Source: Candidatus Bathyarchaeota archaeon (GTDB lineage: Archaea > Thermoproteota > Bathyarchaeia > TCS64). From it: a DNA stretch of 12,243 nt. The position numbers were made by a program, and so were the translations under genes. Each line of letters begins with the position of its first letter. The first letter of the stretch is position 1. The stretch covers positions 1 through 12,243 of the forward strand of contig JAOZIG010000290.1 of NCBI GenBank assembly GCA_026014515.1, read 5' to 3'. Below are positions 6,668-12,243 of the stretch, one piece after another. The notes beneath the pieces were generated by a model. It saw only the letters and a list, made by a program, of their open reading frames with translations. It had not been told where the DNA came from and searched no databases.

Positions 6668-6829
6668 TTATTTATTCGCCTCTTCATTTTCTCTAATATA
6701 ATCTATAAGTAACTGTTCTATTACATCGTTTTTCTTTCTTCCGCCATGCTTTTTTATAACAACTACGCTGAAATCTGTCCATACTTGTTCGTTGATGTTA
6801 ATACTGGTTTTCACCTTCTTGCCACTCAT
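6668..6829 (-). CDS. ribbon-helix-helix protein, probable regulator of the restriction enzyme
   Basis: This short frame encodes 53 residues. It has the standard layout of an Arc/CopG-type ribbon-helix-helix protein: a strand KTSINI (7-12), helix A (EQVWTDFSVVVIKKHG) and helix B after a basic turn (GGRKKNDVIEQLLIDYIREN). Its TAA is directly followed by the ATG of the restriction enzyme with no gap, so the two are almost certainly co-transcribed and translationally linked. By analogy with controller proteins of restriction systems I infer autoregulation and timing of enzyme expression. An antitoxin-like role is an alternative. It has no ribosome site, and TATA-like boxes lie upstream, so it is probably leaderless and first in its operon. 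Confidence 0.8.
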   Translation of the reverse strand: MSGKKVKTSININEQVWTDFSVVVIKKHGGRKKNDVIEQLLIDYIRENEEANK

Positions 6830-6847
6830 AAACTTAACCGTATACCC

Positions 6848-6868
6848 TTATATGCTGCTATATATTTA
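6848..6868 (-). promoter_or_regulatory. promoter of the RHH-restriction enzyme operon
   Basis: Read on the minus strand, two TATA-like boxes lie upstream of the ATG at 6829: GCATATAA (about 6848-6855) and TAAATATAT (about 6860-6868). The first suits a leaderless start, the second a leader of a few bases. A GTATAC palindrome (6840-6845) lies between them and the gene and might be part of an operator for the RHH protein. Confidence 0.4.
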
Positions 6869-6923
6869 ACAATATTTCCTTCTATACAGCTATTCGTTTC
6901 AAGGGAAGAATAAGGAGACTCAT

Positions 6924-8249
6924 TCAAACAGAAAAATTTTCATTCATTATTTTGAGAATTTCTTTAGAATTACTTACAATGGCTTCCCATTTGATCTTAG
7001 CTTGATCCATGTTCCCTTGTGCTCTGAGAAGAAAATACTCCATGAGTTCATCGGATGTATCGAGTTTTAATTGTCTCATAAGAGAAACTGAGTCTTGAGG
7101 TTCAATAGGTACCCCAGCCTCTTCCAGTCGCCTCAAGACATAATCTGTATGCCATTGAGCACCGTCTCGTTCTCTCTCAAGTTCCTCAATTCGGGCTTCG
7201 AGACTCTCCACTCTTTCCTCGCCTACGAGACCAAAAGCCGTGGTCTCACTCATTAAGTTGAAATAAGGCATGGCTTTCAAGTATTCTCTTCTAACCCACG
7301 ACTCGTCCCGGAAACTATTCTCACGGTAGCCAAGAGGGTCTACGGTATGCCCCATAGTAAAATCGCAGATACTATTCGTTGCAGGACTTTTCTCCCAGAT
7401 ACCACTTCTCACATCCCTAATCTCATGGAGATTATACCCATAGCGATTACCCCTACCACGTTTCATCTTACCCAACTCGATATACCCCTCTCTCTGTAAC
7501 CGTTTATGCCAATAGTTCCATAACGCTACCTTCGATATTGGATCATCATATTGGTTGTAGAATATGGCGTCTTCTCTATCTGGTCGATGTGGGAGATAGT
7601 TCAGGATGGCTTGGATCGCATCCCTCCCGATAAACGTGTAAAAGTGCTCCTTGTACCGGTTATGTTTCCTACCCGGTAATGTGATCTTAATGAGACGCCT
7701 CTTAGAAACTTTTGAATATCTAATCTCCGACAACTCTTCCCATAACTCAGGCCACCCATGAGTATTCCAGTACACAAAGCCCTCTTGATCGAGCCCAGCC
7801 TGAAACATGGACAGAAACACCGCCTTGTAGGTCTTGTTGCTGCTAATGATAATTCGCTGTATATCCTCTGGCTTCAGCTTACCGATAACCGGGGGTCTAT
7901 TACCACGTATCCTGAATCCACGGTCCCTCGGTAACTCAGCCCTGTTATGCATGAAGAAGCTACGGAGCGCAGAGTAGTTTGTCTTCTTGCTGCTGTCCGT
8001 CCCATCCATCCCGGATACGTAGTCTTGTACAAGTTCCAGAATCTCATATTTATTATCCCCATCCGTTTGTTTCTGGTACTCAATGAGATCATCGGGGCTT
8101 TTACCCACAAGTTCAGGGCTCCGATCTTGCATCCAAGCGTACCAAGCCTTGAAAATATAGATGTAAGTTTCACAGGAATTCTCGCTTAGTCTTGACATCC
8201 ATTTGGCAATCGAGACATCGGTCGTCTCGTCAATACTCGATATAGACAT
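6924..8249 (-). CDS. tyrosine recombinase / integrase with C-terminal coiled coil
   Basis: The product has 441 residues. Residues about 10-110 are the SAM-like core-binding domain. The catalytic domain (about 125-335) shows H275-E-I-R278, G300-H301 and the nucleophile region VRREYLKAMPYFNL with Y323 as the likely catalytic tyrosine. The spacing between H301 and Y323 is long (DPLGY insert), as I recall in archaeal integrases. A lysine-rich beta hairpin (PGRKHNRYKEHFY) probably supplies the catalytic Lys. The first catalytic Arg, normally in a G-L-R motif, is not obvious: the matching segment reads AGLDQEG (151-157). After the tyrosine comes an unusual tail of about 110 residues with a coiled coil (345-378, SLEARIEELERERD). 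It probably moves the element and lies at its apparent right edge. Confidence 0.85.
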   Translation of the reverse strand: MSISSIDETTDVSIAKWMSRLSENSCETYIYIFKAWYAWMQDRSPELVGKSPDDLIEYQKQTDGDNKYEILELVQDYVSGMDGTDSSKKTNYSALRSFFMHNRAELPRDRGFRIRGNRPPVIGKLKPEDIQRIIISSNKTYKAVFLSMFQAGLDQEGFVYWNTHGWPELWEELSEIRYSKVSKRRLIKITLPGRKHNRYKEHFYTFIGRDAIQAILNYLPHRPDREDAIFYNQYDDPISKVALWNYWHKRLQREGYIELGKMKRGRGNRYGYNLHEIRDVRSGIWEKSPATNSICDFTMGHTVDPLGYRENSFRDESWVRREYLKAMPYFNLMSETTAFGLVGEERVESLEARIEELERERDGAQWHTDYVLRRLEEAGVPIEPQDSVSLMRQLKLDTSDELMEYFLLRAQGNMDQAKIKWEAIVSNSKEILKIMNENFSV

Positions 8250-8266
8250 TTTCCGGCAAATATCCT

Positions 8267-8277
8267 TAATTTAAATC
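8267..8277 (-). promoter_or_regulatory. TATA-like box of the recombinase gene
   Basis: ATTTAAAT (8269-8276) is centred about 23 bases before the ATG at 8249 when read on the minus strand, and no ribosome site precedes that ATG. This fits a leaderless archaeal promoter, back to back with the cyclophilin promoter. Confidence 0.4.
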
Positions 8278-8308
8278 TTTATTTAACAGTTTTCGGGAAA
8301 CAAATTTC

Positions 8309-8316
8309 TTTTAAGA
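8309..8316 (+). promoter_or_regulatory. TATA box of the first cyclophilin gene
   Basis: TTTTAAGA is centred about 27 bases before the ATG at 8339 with no ribosome site in between, as expected for a leaderless archaeal transcript. The imperfect dyad GTTTTCGGGAAAC (8289-8301) lies just upstream. Confidence 0.5.
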
Positions 8317-8338
8317 TAGCCATCCTATCACGTATCCC

Positions 8339-8977
8339 ATGAAGCTCGAAAGAAAGAAAATAATCTCAATATTCATCTTGTTCCTGTTCTCGGGAAGCAT
8401 AATTAGCCTAGCTGCAAGCGTACTGATGAAACCAAAAACAACAGAAACAGAGGGTACAATAGTAGTATTGGAGACATCTCTAGGTGATATTGAGGTCGAG
8501 CTTGACGCGGAAAAAGCCCCAGTTACTGTGGAGAACTTCTTGACATATGTAAACGCAGGTTGGTTTGATGGACTCTGTTTCCACCGTGTAATGTATGGCT
8601 TCGTGATACAGGGTGGTGGCTTTGAGCCTGATGGTACATACAAGACTACAATGGAGCCAATAGTGAGTGAGGCAGACAACGGGTTATCAAACACAAACGG
8701 CACCATCGCCATGGCTCGTTCAGTAGACCCAGACAGCGCCACAAGCCAGTTCTACATCAACATAGCTGACAACACAGCCCTTGATTACATTGATGAGGAA
8801 AACCCGGGATACACGGTTTTCGGTAAAGTCATCTCAGGTATGGATGTGGTGATGGATATAGCCAGAGCCGAGACAGATCTACATGAGGTCTATTACGCGG
8901 ATTATGATTACACAGGAACAGTGGAAGACTGGCCTGTCGAGGATATACTGATCATCAGTGCCTACGTCAAAGAATAG
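8339..8977 (+). CDS. membrane-anchored cyclophilin-type peptidyl-prolyl isomerase
   Basis: The product has 212 residues. A basic start (MKLERKK) is followed by one hydrophobic segment at about 8-28, without a lipobox Cys, so the protein is likely anchored or exported with the isomerase domain outside the cell. Residues 39-212 are a cyclophilin domain with FHRVMYGFVIQGGGF (81-95; catalytic Arg R83), NGTIAMAR (120-127), TSQFYIN (135-141) and GYTVFGKV (157-164). The pattern is close to bacterial PpiB, and the usual Trp of cyclosporin-binding eukaryotic cyclophilins is not evident. It catalyses cis-trans isomerisation of prolyl bonds and probably helps fold extracytoplasmic proteins. The gene is followed 26 bases later by a cytoplasmic paralogue. 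Confidence 0.93.
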   Translation: MKLERKKIISIFILFLFSGSIISLAASVLMKPKTTETEGTIVVLETSLGDIEVELDAEKAPVTVENFLTYVNAGWFDGLCFHRVMYGFVIQGGGFEPDGTYKTTMEPIVSEADNGLSNTNGTIAMARSVDPDSATSQFYINIADNTALDYIDEENPGYTVFGKVISGMDVVMDIARAETDLHEVYYADYDYTGTVEDWPVEDILIISAYVKE

Positions 8978-9015
8978 ACCAAACTTATTCATTATACCAT
9001 TACATGATAGGTTGC

Positions 9016-9522
9016 ATGACACCAACAGTCGTAATGGAAACAAGTAAAGGAAACATTGAGATCGAGCTAGACAAGGAAAAAGCACCAATTACGGTTGCTA
9101 ACTTTGAGAAATACGTCAAGGAGGGCTTCTTCGATGGACTCTGCTTCCACAGGGTAATACGGGGATTCATGATACAGGGCGGAGGATTTACGCCAGACGG
9201 AACCAGCCAAGACACAGGAGCCCCCATAAAGATCGAGTCAAAGAACGGTTTGAAGAACCAAAAAGGCACCATCGCAATGGCTAGGACCAGCGATCCCAAC
9301 AGCGCCACAAGCCAGTTTTTCATCAACACAGTGAATAATGGTAACTTGGATTACCCAAGCTTTGATGGACACGGATACACGGTGTTTGGCAAGGTTGTCG
9401 CGGGTATGGACGCGGTTATGGCGATTGAGGCTACTGCTACTCATACAAAGATGACACCTTATGGTCCAATGCAGGACTGGCCCAAAGAAACAGTAGAAAT
9501 CACAAAAGCATACCTAAAATAA
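9016..9522 (+). CDS. cytoplasmic cyclophilin-type peptidyl-prolyl isomerase
   Basis: The product has 168 residues from ATG 9016. An in-frame ATG at 9004 would add four; 9016 is preferred because an A/T-rich box (TTCATTATAC, about 8989-8998) lies some 26 bases upstream and cyclophilins usually begin just before the first strand (TVVMETSKG). It is a single cyclophilin domain without signal peptide. It has FHRVIRGFMIQGGGF with catalytic Arg R46, GTIAMART, TSQFFIN and GYTVFGKV, very close to bacterial PpiB. It folds prolyl-containing proteins in the cytoplasm. It shares a 19-base identical block with the gene upstream (8733-8751 and 9299-9317), which shows tandem duplication. It converges with the amidohydrolase gene, with nine bases between the two stops. 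Confidence 0.93.
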   Translation: MTPTVVMETSKGNIEIELDKEKAPITVANFEKYVKEGFFDGLCFHRVIRGFMIQGGGFTPDGTSQDTGAPIKIESKNGLKNQKGTIAMARTSDPNSATSQFFINTVNNGNLDYPSFDGHGYTVFGKVVAGMDAVMAIEATATHTKMTPYGPMQDWPKETVEITKAYLK

Positions 9523-9531
9523 ATGGGATGG

Positions 9532-10698
9532 TTAACGGGAGAACACTAGTTCCCCGTCGATATACACCATTCGCACTTGGCTACGTGGATCAAGTGGGTC
9601 ACCCTTGGTGATACGCAGGTCCGCGTCTTTTCCTTTTTCAATCGATCCAACACGGTCAGCTACGCCTAGAATCTCGGCTGGGTTGATGGTTATGGTCCGC
9701 CAAGCCTCCTCCTCGCTGAGCCCATCGCGAATAGCCAAGGCTGCGCTGATTGGTAGGAATCCTATTTTTCCGTTCTCAGCGTCGGTCTGAATAGCCACCT
9801 TGACGCCTGCATCAACGAGGTTCTTCACTGTTTCAAAGGTTCTTTCACGGGTCTCCCACTTGCTACGCCAGTTGAGCCCCGGACCCCAGACCGCGGGAAT
9901 ACCTTTCTCCGCGATATAATCAGCTATCCTGTGCCCCTCTGTGGCGTGCTCCCAACTCATCTTGATGCCAAACTCGTCACAGATACGTATGGCTGTGGCT
10001 ACATCGTCGGCTCGGTGGGCGTGAACCCTCATGGGTATCTCGCCCTTGAGTACAGGTATCAATGCCTCTAGTTTCAGGTCTTTCTCGGGTTGCTTCTCGG
10101 GTTTATCCTTAAAGTTCTCTTTTTTCTCCATGTAGGTCTTGGTCTTGTAGAGCCATTCACGCATGATACCCGCCTCACCCATGCGGGTTGCGGGTAACAC
10201 CTTGTTCCGCCCATAGACACCCATGGGGTTCTCACCAAAAGCTACCTTCATGCCACTGTTCTCTACGAGAATCATATCATCAACCGTGGCTTTGGGACTG
10301 GTTTTAACAACGACCCCAGTGCCACCGATGACGTTTGCGCTACCGGGTAGAATCTGCACAGTGGTTATACCGTTCTCAACCGCAGCGGTGAGTCCGCCTT
10401 CATCAGCGTTTGCCTTGATCCCGTCAAGCGCCCTGACCTGTGGAGTTATTGGGTCTGTCGCCTCGTTTCCGTCGCTTCCAGCCCAACCGATGGCTTCCTC
10501 CCAGATGCCTATGTGGCAGTGAGCCTCAACGAGCCCCGGAGTAACCCATTTTCCTTTGAGGTCGATTACCTCAGCGTTTTTCGGTATCTTTACGTCGGGT
10601 CCGACGTCTGCTATCTTGCCATTGTCTATGAGTATGGTGCCTCGTTTGATGACGCCGTTGGTGATGGTGTTGATTTTCCCGTTTGTTAGGGCAATCAT
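9532..10698 (-). CDS. amidohydrolase, imidazolonepropionase-like superfamily (copy 2)
   Basis: The product has 388 residues, the usual length of the family. Start 10698 is chosen because GGTGAT lies just upstream and the product then aligns end to end with the 387-residue paralogue; an ATG at 10731 would overlap that gene. The metal-dependent (beta/alpha)8 hydrolase signature is complete: H60-C-H62 after PGLVEAH, H226-A-H228, H251 in SWEHATEGH, and D306 in AIQTDA. K132 in VVVKT is a candidate carboxylated Lys. The composite beta-sandwich is visible at both ends (TNGKINTI at the start; IEKGKDADLRITKGDPLDP at the end). Substrate is unknown; the group includes imidazolonepropionases and peptidase-like enzymes acting on cyclic or peptide amide bonds. 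It is the second gene of a two-gene operon. Confidence 0.88.
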   Translation of the reverse strand: MIALTNGKINTITNGVIKRGTILIDNGKIADVGPDVKIPKNAEVIDLKGKWVTPGLVEAHCHIGIWEEAIGWAGSDGNEATDPITPQVRALDGIKANADEGGLTAAVENGITTVQILPGSANVIGGTGVVVKTSPKATVDDMILVENSGMKVAFGENPMGVYGRNKVLPATRMGEAGIMREWLYKTKTYMEKKENFKDKPEKQPEKDLKLEALIPVLKGEIPMRVHAHRADDVATAIRICDEFGIKMSWEHATEGHRIADYIAEKGIPAVWGPGLNWRSKWETRERTFETVKNLVDAGVKVAIQTDAENGKIGFLPISAALAIRDGLSEEEAWRTITINPAEILGVADRVGSIEKGKDADLRITKGDPLDPRSQVRMVYIDGELVFSR

Positions 10699-10701
10699 CG
10701 T

Positions 10702-10707
10702 ATCACC
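10702..10707 (-). promoter_or_regulatory. Shine-Dalgarno site fixing the start at 10698
   Basis: GGTGAT, read on the minus strand, matches the archaeal anti-Shine-Dalgarno complement and lies in the ten-base gap between the two amidohydrolase genes, three bases before the ATG. It supports the 388-residue start over the longer frame from 10731. Confidence 0.6.
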
Positions 10708-10708
10708 T

Positions 10709-11872
10709 TTAGAGGCTGTGGATGACCTCACCGTTGATTATGACCTTCTGGCACTTGGTCATAACATCCAATGGGTCACCACTCAACAACCGTAAGTCAG
10801 CGTCCTTACCCACCTCAAGACTTCCAACGCGATCCGATACACCGATGATCTCGGCGGGGATAATGGTTATCGCCCTCAACGCATAATCATAAGGCAAGCC
10901 CTCTTTGACGCTCAAAGCTGCACATATCGGCAGGAACCTGATGGTACTGCCTACGGCATCCGTCTGGATAGCGAACTTGACACCAGCCTCATACATGGTT
11001 AACGGAGTCTCGTAGCTGAGTTCCCTCATCTCCCACTTGCCTCTGCTTGTCAGGCTTGGACCCCAGACCGCTGGAATACCTTTCTCCGCGATATAATCAG
11101 CGATCCTATGCCCCTCTGTGGCGTGCTCCCAGCTCATCTTGACGTCAAACTCTTCACAGACCCTTATGGCTGTAGCTACGTCATCTGCCCTGTGAGCATG
11201 AGCCCTGAAGGGAATCTCCTTTTTGAGTACTGGTACCAGTGCCTCAAGTTTGATATCATATTCTGGCTGTTTCTCAGGCTCGTCCTTGAATCGCTCCATC
11301 TTCTCCATATAGTTCTTGGTCTTCTGGAGCCATTCACGTAATACACCTGCGACCCCCATTCTGGTGGATGGCATCTTCTTTGCCTCGACCCCATAAACCC
11401 TCATGGGGTTCTCGCCAAAGGCGATCTTCATACCGCTAGGGTTCTTTATGAGCATCTGATCAACCGTGGTCTTGGGGGCGGTCTTTAACGCGACGCCATG
11501 TCCACCTATTACGTTTGCACTTCCCGGTAACACCTGTGCCGTGGTGATTCCCTCATGGAGTGCTGCCCGTAAGCCTCCCTCGTCGGCGTTTGCCTTGATA
11601 CCGTCCAATGCCCTGACGTGGGGTGTGGCTGGCTCTGTGCGCTCGTTTCCGTCGCTTCCAGCCCATCCGATGGTCTCTTCCCATATGCCTATGTGGCAGT
11701 GGGCTTCAACGAGCCCCGGCATAACATACTTTGCCTTGATGGTTTTCACGTCATCAGGAACCTTGACATCAGCACCGATCTTCTTGATCTTGCCTTTATC
11801 GATGAGTACGATGCCGTTGTCTATGATCCCGTTTGTGATTGTATTGACTTTTCGTCCTATTACTGCAATCAT
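10709..11872 (-). CDS. amidohydrolase, imidazolonepropionase-like superfamily (copy 1)
   Basis: The product has 387 residues. It has the same architecture and metal ligands as the downstream copy: H58-C-H60 in VEAHCHIG, H225-A-H227, H250 in SWEHATEGH, D305 in AIQTDA, and candidate Lys K130. It starts at the first ATG, with GGA directly before it and a TATA-like box about 32 bases upstream. The two copies are alike along their whole length and share, for example, EKGIPAVWGP and GWAGSDGNE. They differ mainly around residues 275-315 (SLTSRGKWEM against GLNWRSKWET; DAVGSTIRF against DAENGKIGF), close to the active-site end, so they may prefer different substrates. Both are expected in the cytoplasm. 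The pair is probably one transcript, with the substrate not predictable from sequence. Confidence 0.88.
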   Translation of the reverse strand: MIAVIGRKVNTITNGIIDNGIVLIDKGKIKKIGADVKVPDDVKTIKAKYVMPGLVEAHCHIGIWEETIGWAGSDGNERTEPATPHVRALDGIKANADEGGLRAALHEGITTAQVLPGSANVIGGHGVALKTAPKTTVDQMLIKNPSGMKIAFGENPMRVYGVEAKKMPSTRMGVAGVLREWLQKTKNYMEKMERFKDEPEKQPEYDIKLEALVPVLKKEIPFRAHAHRADDVATAIRVCEEFDVKMSWEHATEGHRIADYIAEKGIPAVWGPSLTSRGKWEMRELSYETPLTMYEAGVKFAIQTDAVGSTIRFLPICAALSVKEGLPYDYALRAITIIPAEIIGVSDRVGSLEVGKDADLRLLSGDPLDVMTKCQKVIINGEVIHSL

Positions 11873-11899
11873 TCCTATTCGTTTCCTATTTGTTTCAGA

Positions 11900-11908
11900 T
11901 TAATATAG
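11900..11908 (-). promoter_or_regulatory. TATA box of the amidohydrolase operon
   Basis: CTATATTAA, read on the minus strand, is centred about 32 bases before the ATG at 11872, giving an mRNA leader of only a few bases. It lies directly after the T-rich terminator of the upstream membrane protein gene. Confidence 0.5.
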
Positions 11909-11918
11909 AACTTTTCTT

Positions 11919-11940
11919 AAAGAAAAAAAGAAAAAAGGGA
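11919..11940 (-). terminator. poly-T terminator of the membrane protein gene
   Basis: Just after the stop at 11944, the minus strand reads CCC, then TTTTTT, C, TTTTTTT and CTTT. T-runs directly behind a stop codon without a hairpin are the normal archaeal termination signal. Confidence 0.6.
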
Positions 11941-11943
11941 GAG

Positions 11944-12243
11944 TTATTCTTCGGGTGTCTCCTTCTTCATGAACATGTCATACCCAATCATGCTAGCAAG
12001 CATGACGAAGGCAATGACAATGAACGCCATCCTCGCGTCAGCGGGGTTTGGCGGGATACCCAGCAAGTACTGGGAACGTCCAATGAAGAGACTGTACCTT
12101 GTGAGCACAGTATATCCGTACGCAGAGCCGAAACCAGCCATCATCGTGTAGCGCGCAATCTTCTCTACCACCTTCATAGGCGCTGAGTCACGGGTTTCCC
12201 CTGTGAACCAGAAGTAGAGTAAGACGCTTGGTACCATTATCTG
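11944..12243 (-). CDS. C-terminal part of a membrane protein (cut by the window edge)
   Basis: The frame stays open to the window edge, so the ATG at 12237 is probably internal; 99 residues are visible. The first visible stretch, VPSVLLYFWF, looks like the end of a membrane segment. A polar loop follows (TGETRDSAPMKVVEKIAR), then a long hydrophobic region containing small residues and Tyr (YTMMAGFGSAYGYTVLTRYS), the loop GRSQYLLGIPPNPADAR, and a last transmembrane helix (MAFIVIAFVMLASMIGYDMF). It ends in a charged tail (MKKETPEE). I do not recognise a family. It is transcribed with the same polarity as the amidohydrolases but separated from them by a poly-T tract and a promoter. Confidence 0.7.
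   Translation of the reverse strand, partial: QIMVPSVLLYFWFTGETRDSAPMKVVEKIARYTMMAGFGSAYGYTVLTRYSLFIGRSQYLLGIPPNPADARMAFIVIAFVMLASMIGYDMFMKKETPEE

Larger units (their letters stand above)
1..8249. mobile_element. probable integrated element or accessory island, right-hand part
   Basis: This is an inference from context. The stretch holds a tyrosine recombinase at its right edge, a self-contained restriction-modification cassette and a tightly packed series of small DNA-binding or unknown genes. Beyond 8339 the genes are conserved housekeeping-type enzymes. No replication protein, capsid gene or terminase ATPase is visible, so virus, plasmid and defence island cannot be told apart. The left end is outside the window. 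I found no tRNA gene and no convincing direct repeat that could be an attachment site; if the recombinase marks the end, the junction would lie near 8250-8338. Confidence 0.4.

Noticed and set aside
6890..6900. CTATTCGTTTC, repeated at 11875-11885, as a possible attachment repeat
   Set aside because: An 11-base match is expected by chance in a window of this size, and the second copy lies in a host promoter far beyond the recombinase.
8289..8301. GTTTTCGGGAAAC as an operator between the divergent genes
   Set aside because: The dyad is imperfect (several central mismatches) and short; kept only as a remark with the promoter.
10699..10731. Longer start of the second amidohydrolase at 10731
   Set aside because: It overlaps the upstream gene; ATG 10698 has GGTGAT and gives a product that lines up with the paralogue from its first residue.
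11466..11903. Open frames opposite the amidohydrolase genes (also 10223-10522 and 9605-9790)
   Set aside because: They are shadows of strongly supported genes; the frames show no own start signals or domain patterns.
1..12243. CRISPR array or other tandem repeats
   Set aside because: I saw no regularly spaced repeats of 20 bases or more; the only longer repeats are inside the duplicated cyclophilin and amidohydrolase genes.

Overview
This window looks like part of an archaeal chromosome in which an integrated accessory region meets ordinary host genes. The archaeal reading rests on gene starts that carry a TATA-like box about 20-30 bases upstream and no leader (45, 2170, 8339), internal operon genes with GGAG or GGTGAT ribosome sites, poly-T tracts after stop codons, and a tyrosine recombinase of a type I know from archaea (GH...DPLGY...REYLKAMPYFNL). 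I cannot place the lineage with confidence. A mesophilic archaeon such as an Asgard or Bathyarchaeia member would fit, but that is only an impression.

Left part (1-3775, + strand): a dense array of small genes without assignable functions, many with DNA-binding features. The first operon (45-2099) encodes a ribbon-helix-helix-like protein with two AT-hook-like GRP motifs, a helical 186-residue protein with the same C-terminal tail as the first gene, two microproteins (39 and 21 residues), a 114-residue unknown protein and a winged-helix protein. A lone small gene (2170-2406) has its own promoter. A two-gene operon (2507-3775) encodes two more helix-turn-helix-type proteins and begins with a perfect inverted repeat that looks like an operator.

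Middle part (3776-8249, - strand): an AT-rich restriction-modification cassette. A 53-residue ribbon-helix-helix protein abuts a 947-residue single-chain enzyme that carries a PD-ExK nuclease, an N6-adenine methyltransferase and two specificity half-domains. It is followed by a tyrosine recombinase gene. A 21-base inverted repeat separates the convergent + and - strand blocks. I read 1-8249 as the right part of an integrated element (virus, plasmid or defence island); its left end is outside the window and I found no attachment repeats.

Right part (8339-12243): host-like genes richer in G+C. Two tandem bacterial-type cyclophilins, one membrane-anchored and one cytoplasmic, are followed on the opposite strand by two tandem amidohydrolase paralogues of the imidazolonepropionase-like superfamily, and then by the C-terminal end of a membrane protein cut by the window edge.

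The most interesting part is the small-gene operon at 45-2099: its first two proteins share a C-terminal tail (L-x-D-[VL]-Y-G-x-W-K), which suggests a common binding partner. The RHH-controlled single-chain restriction enzyme is next.
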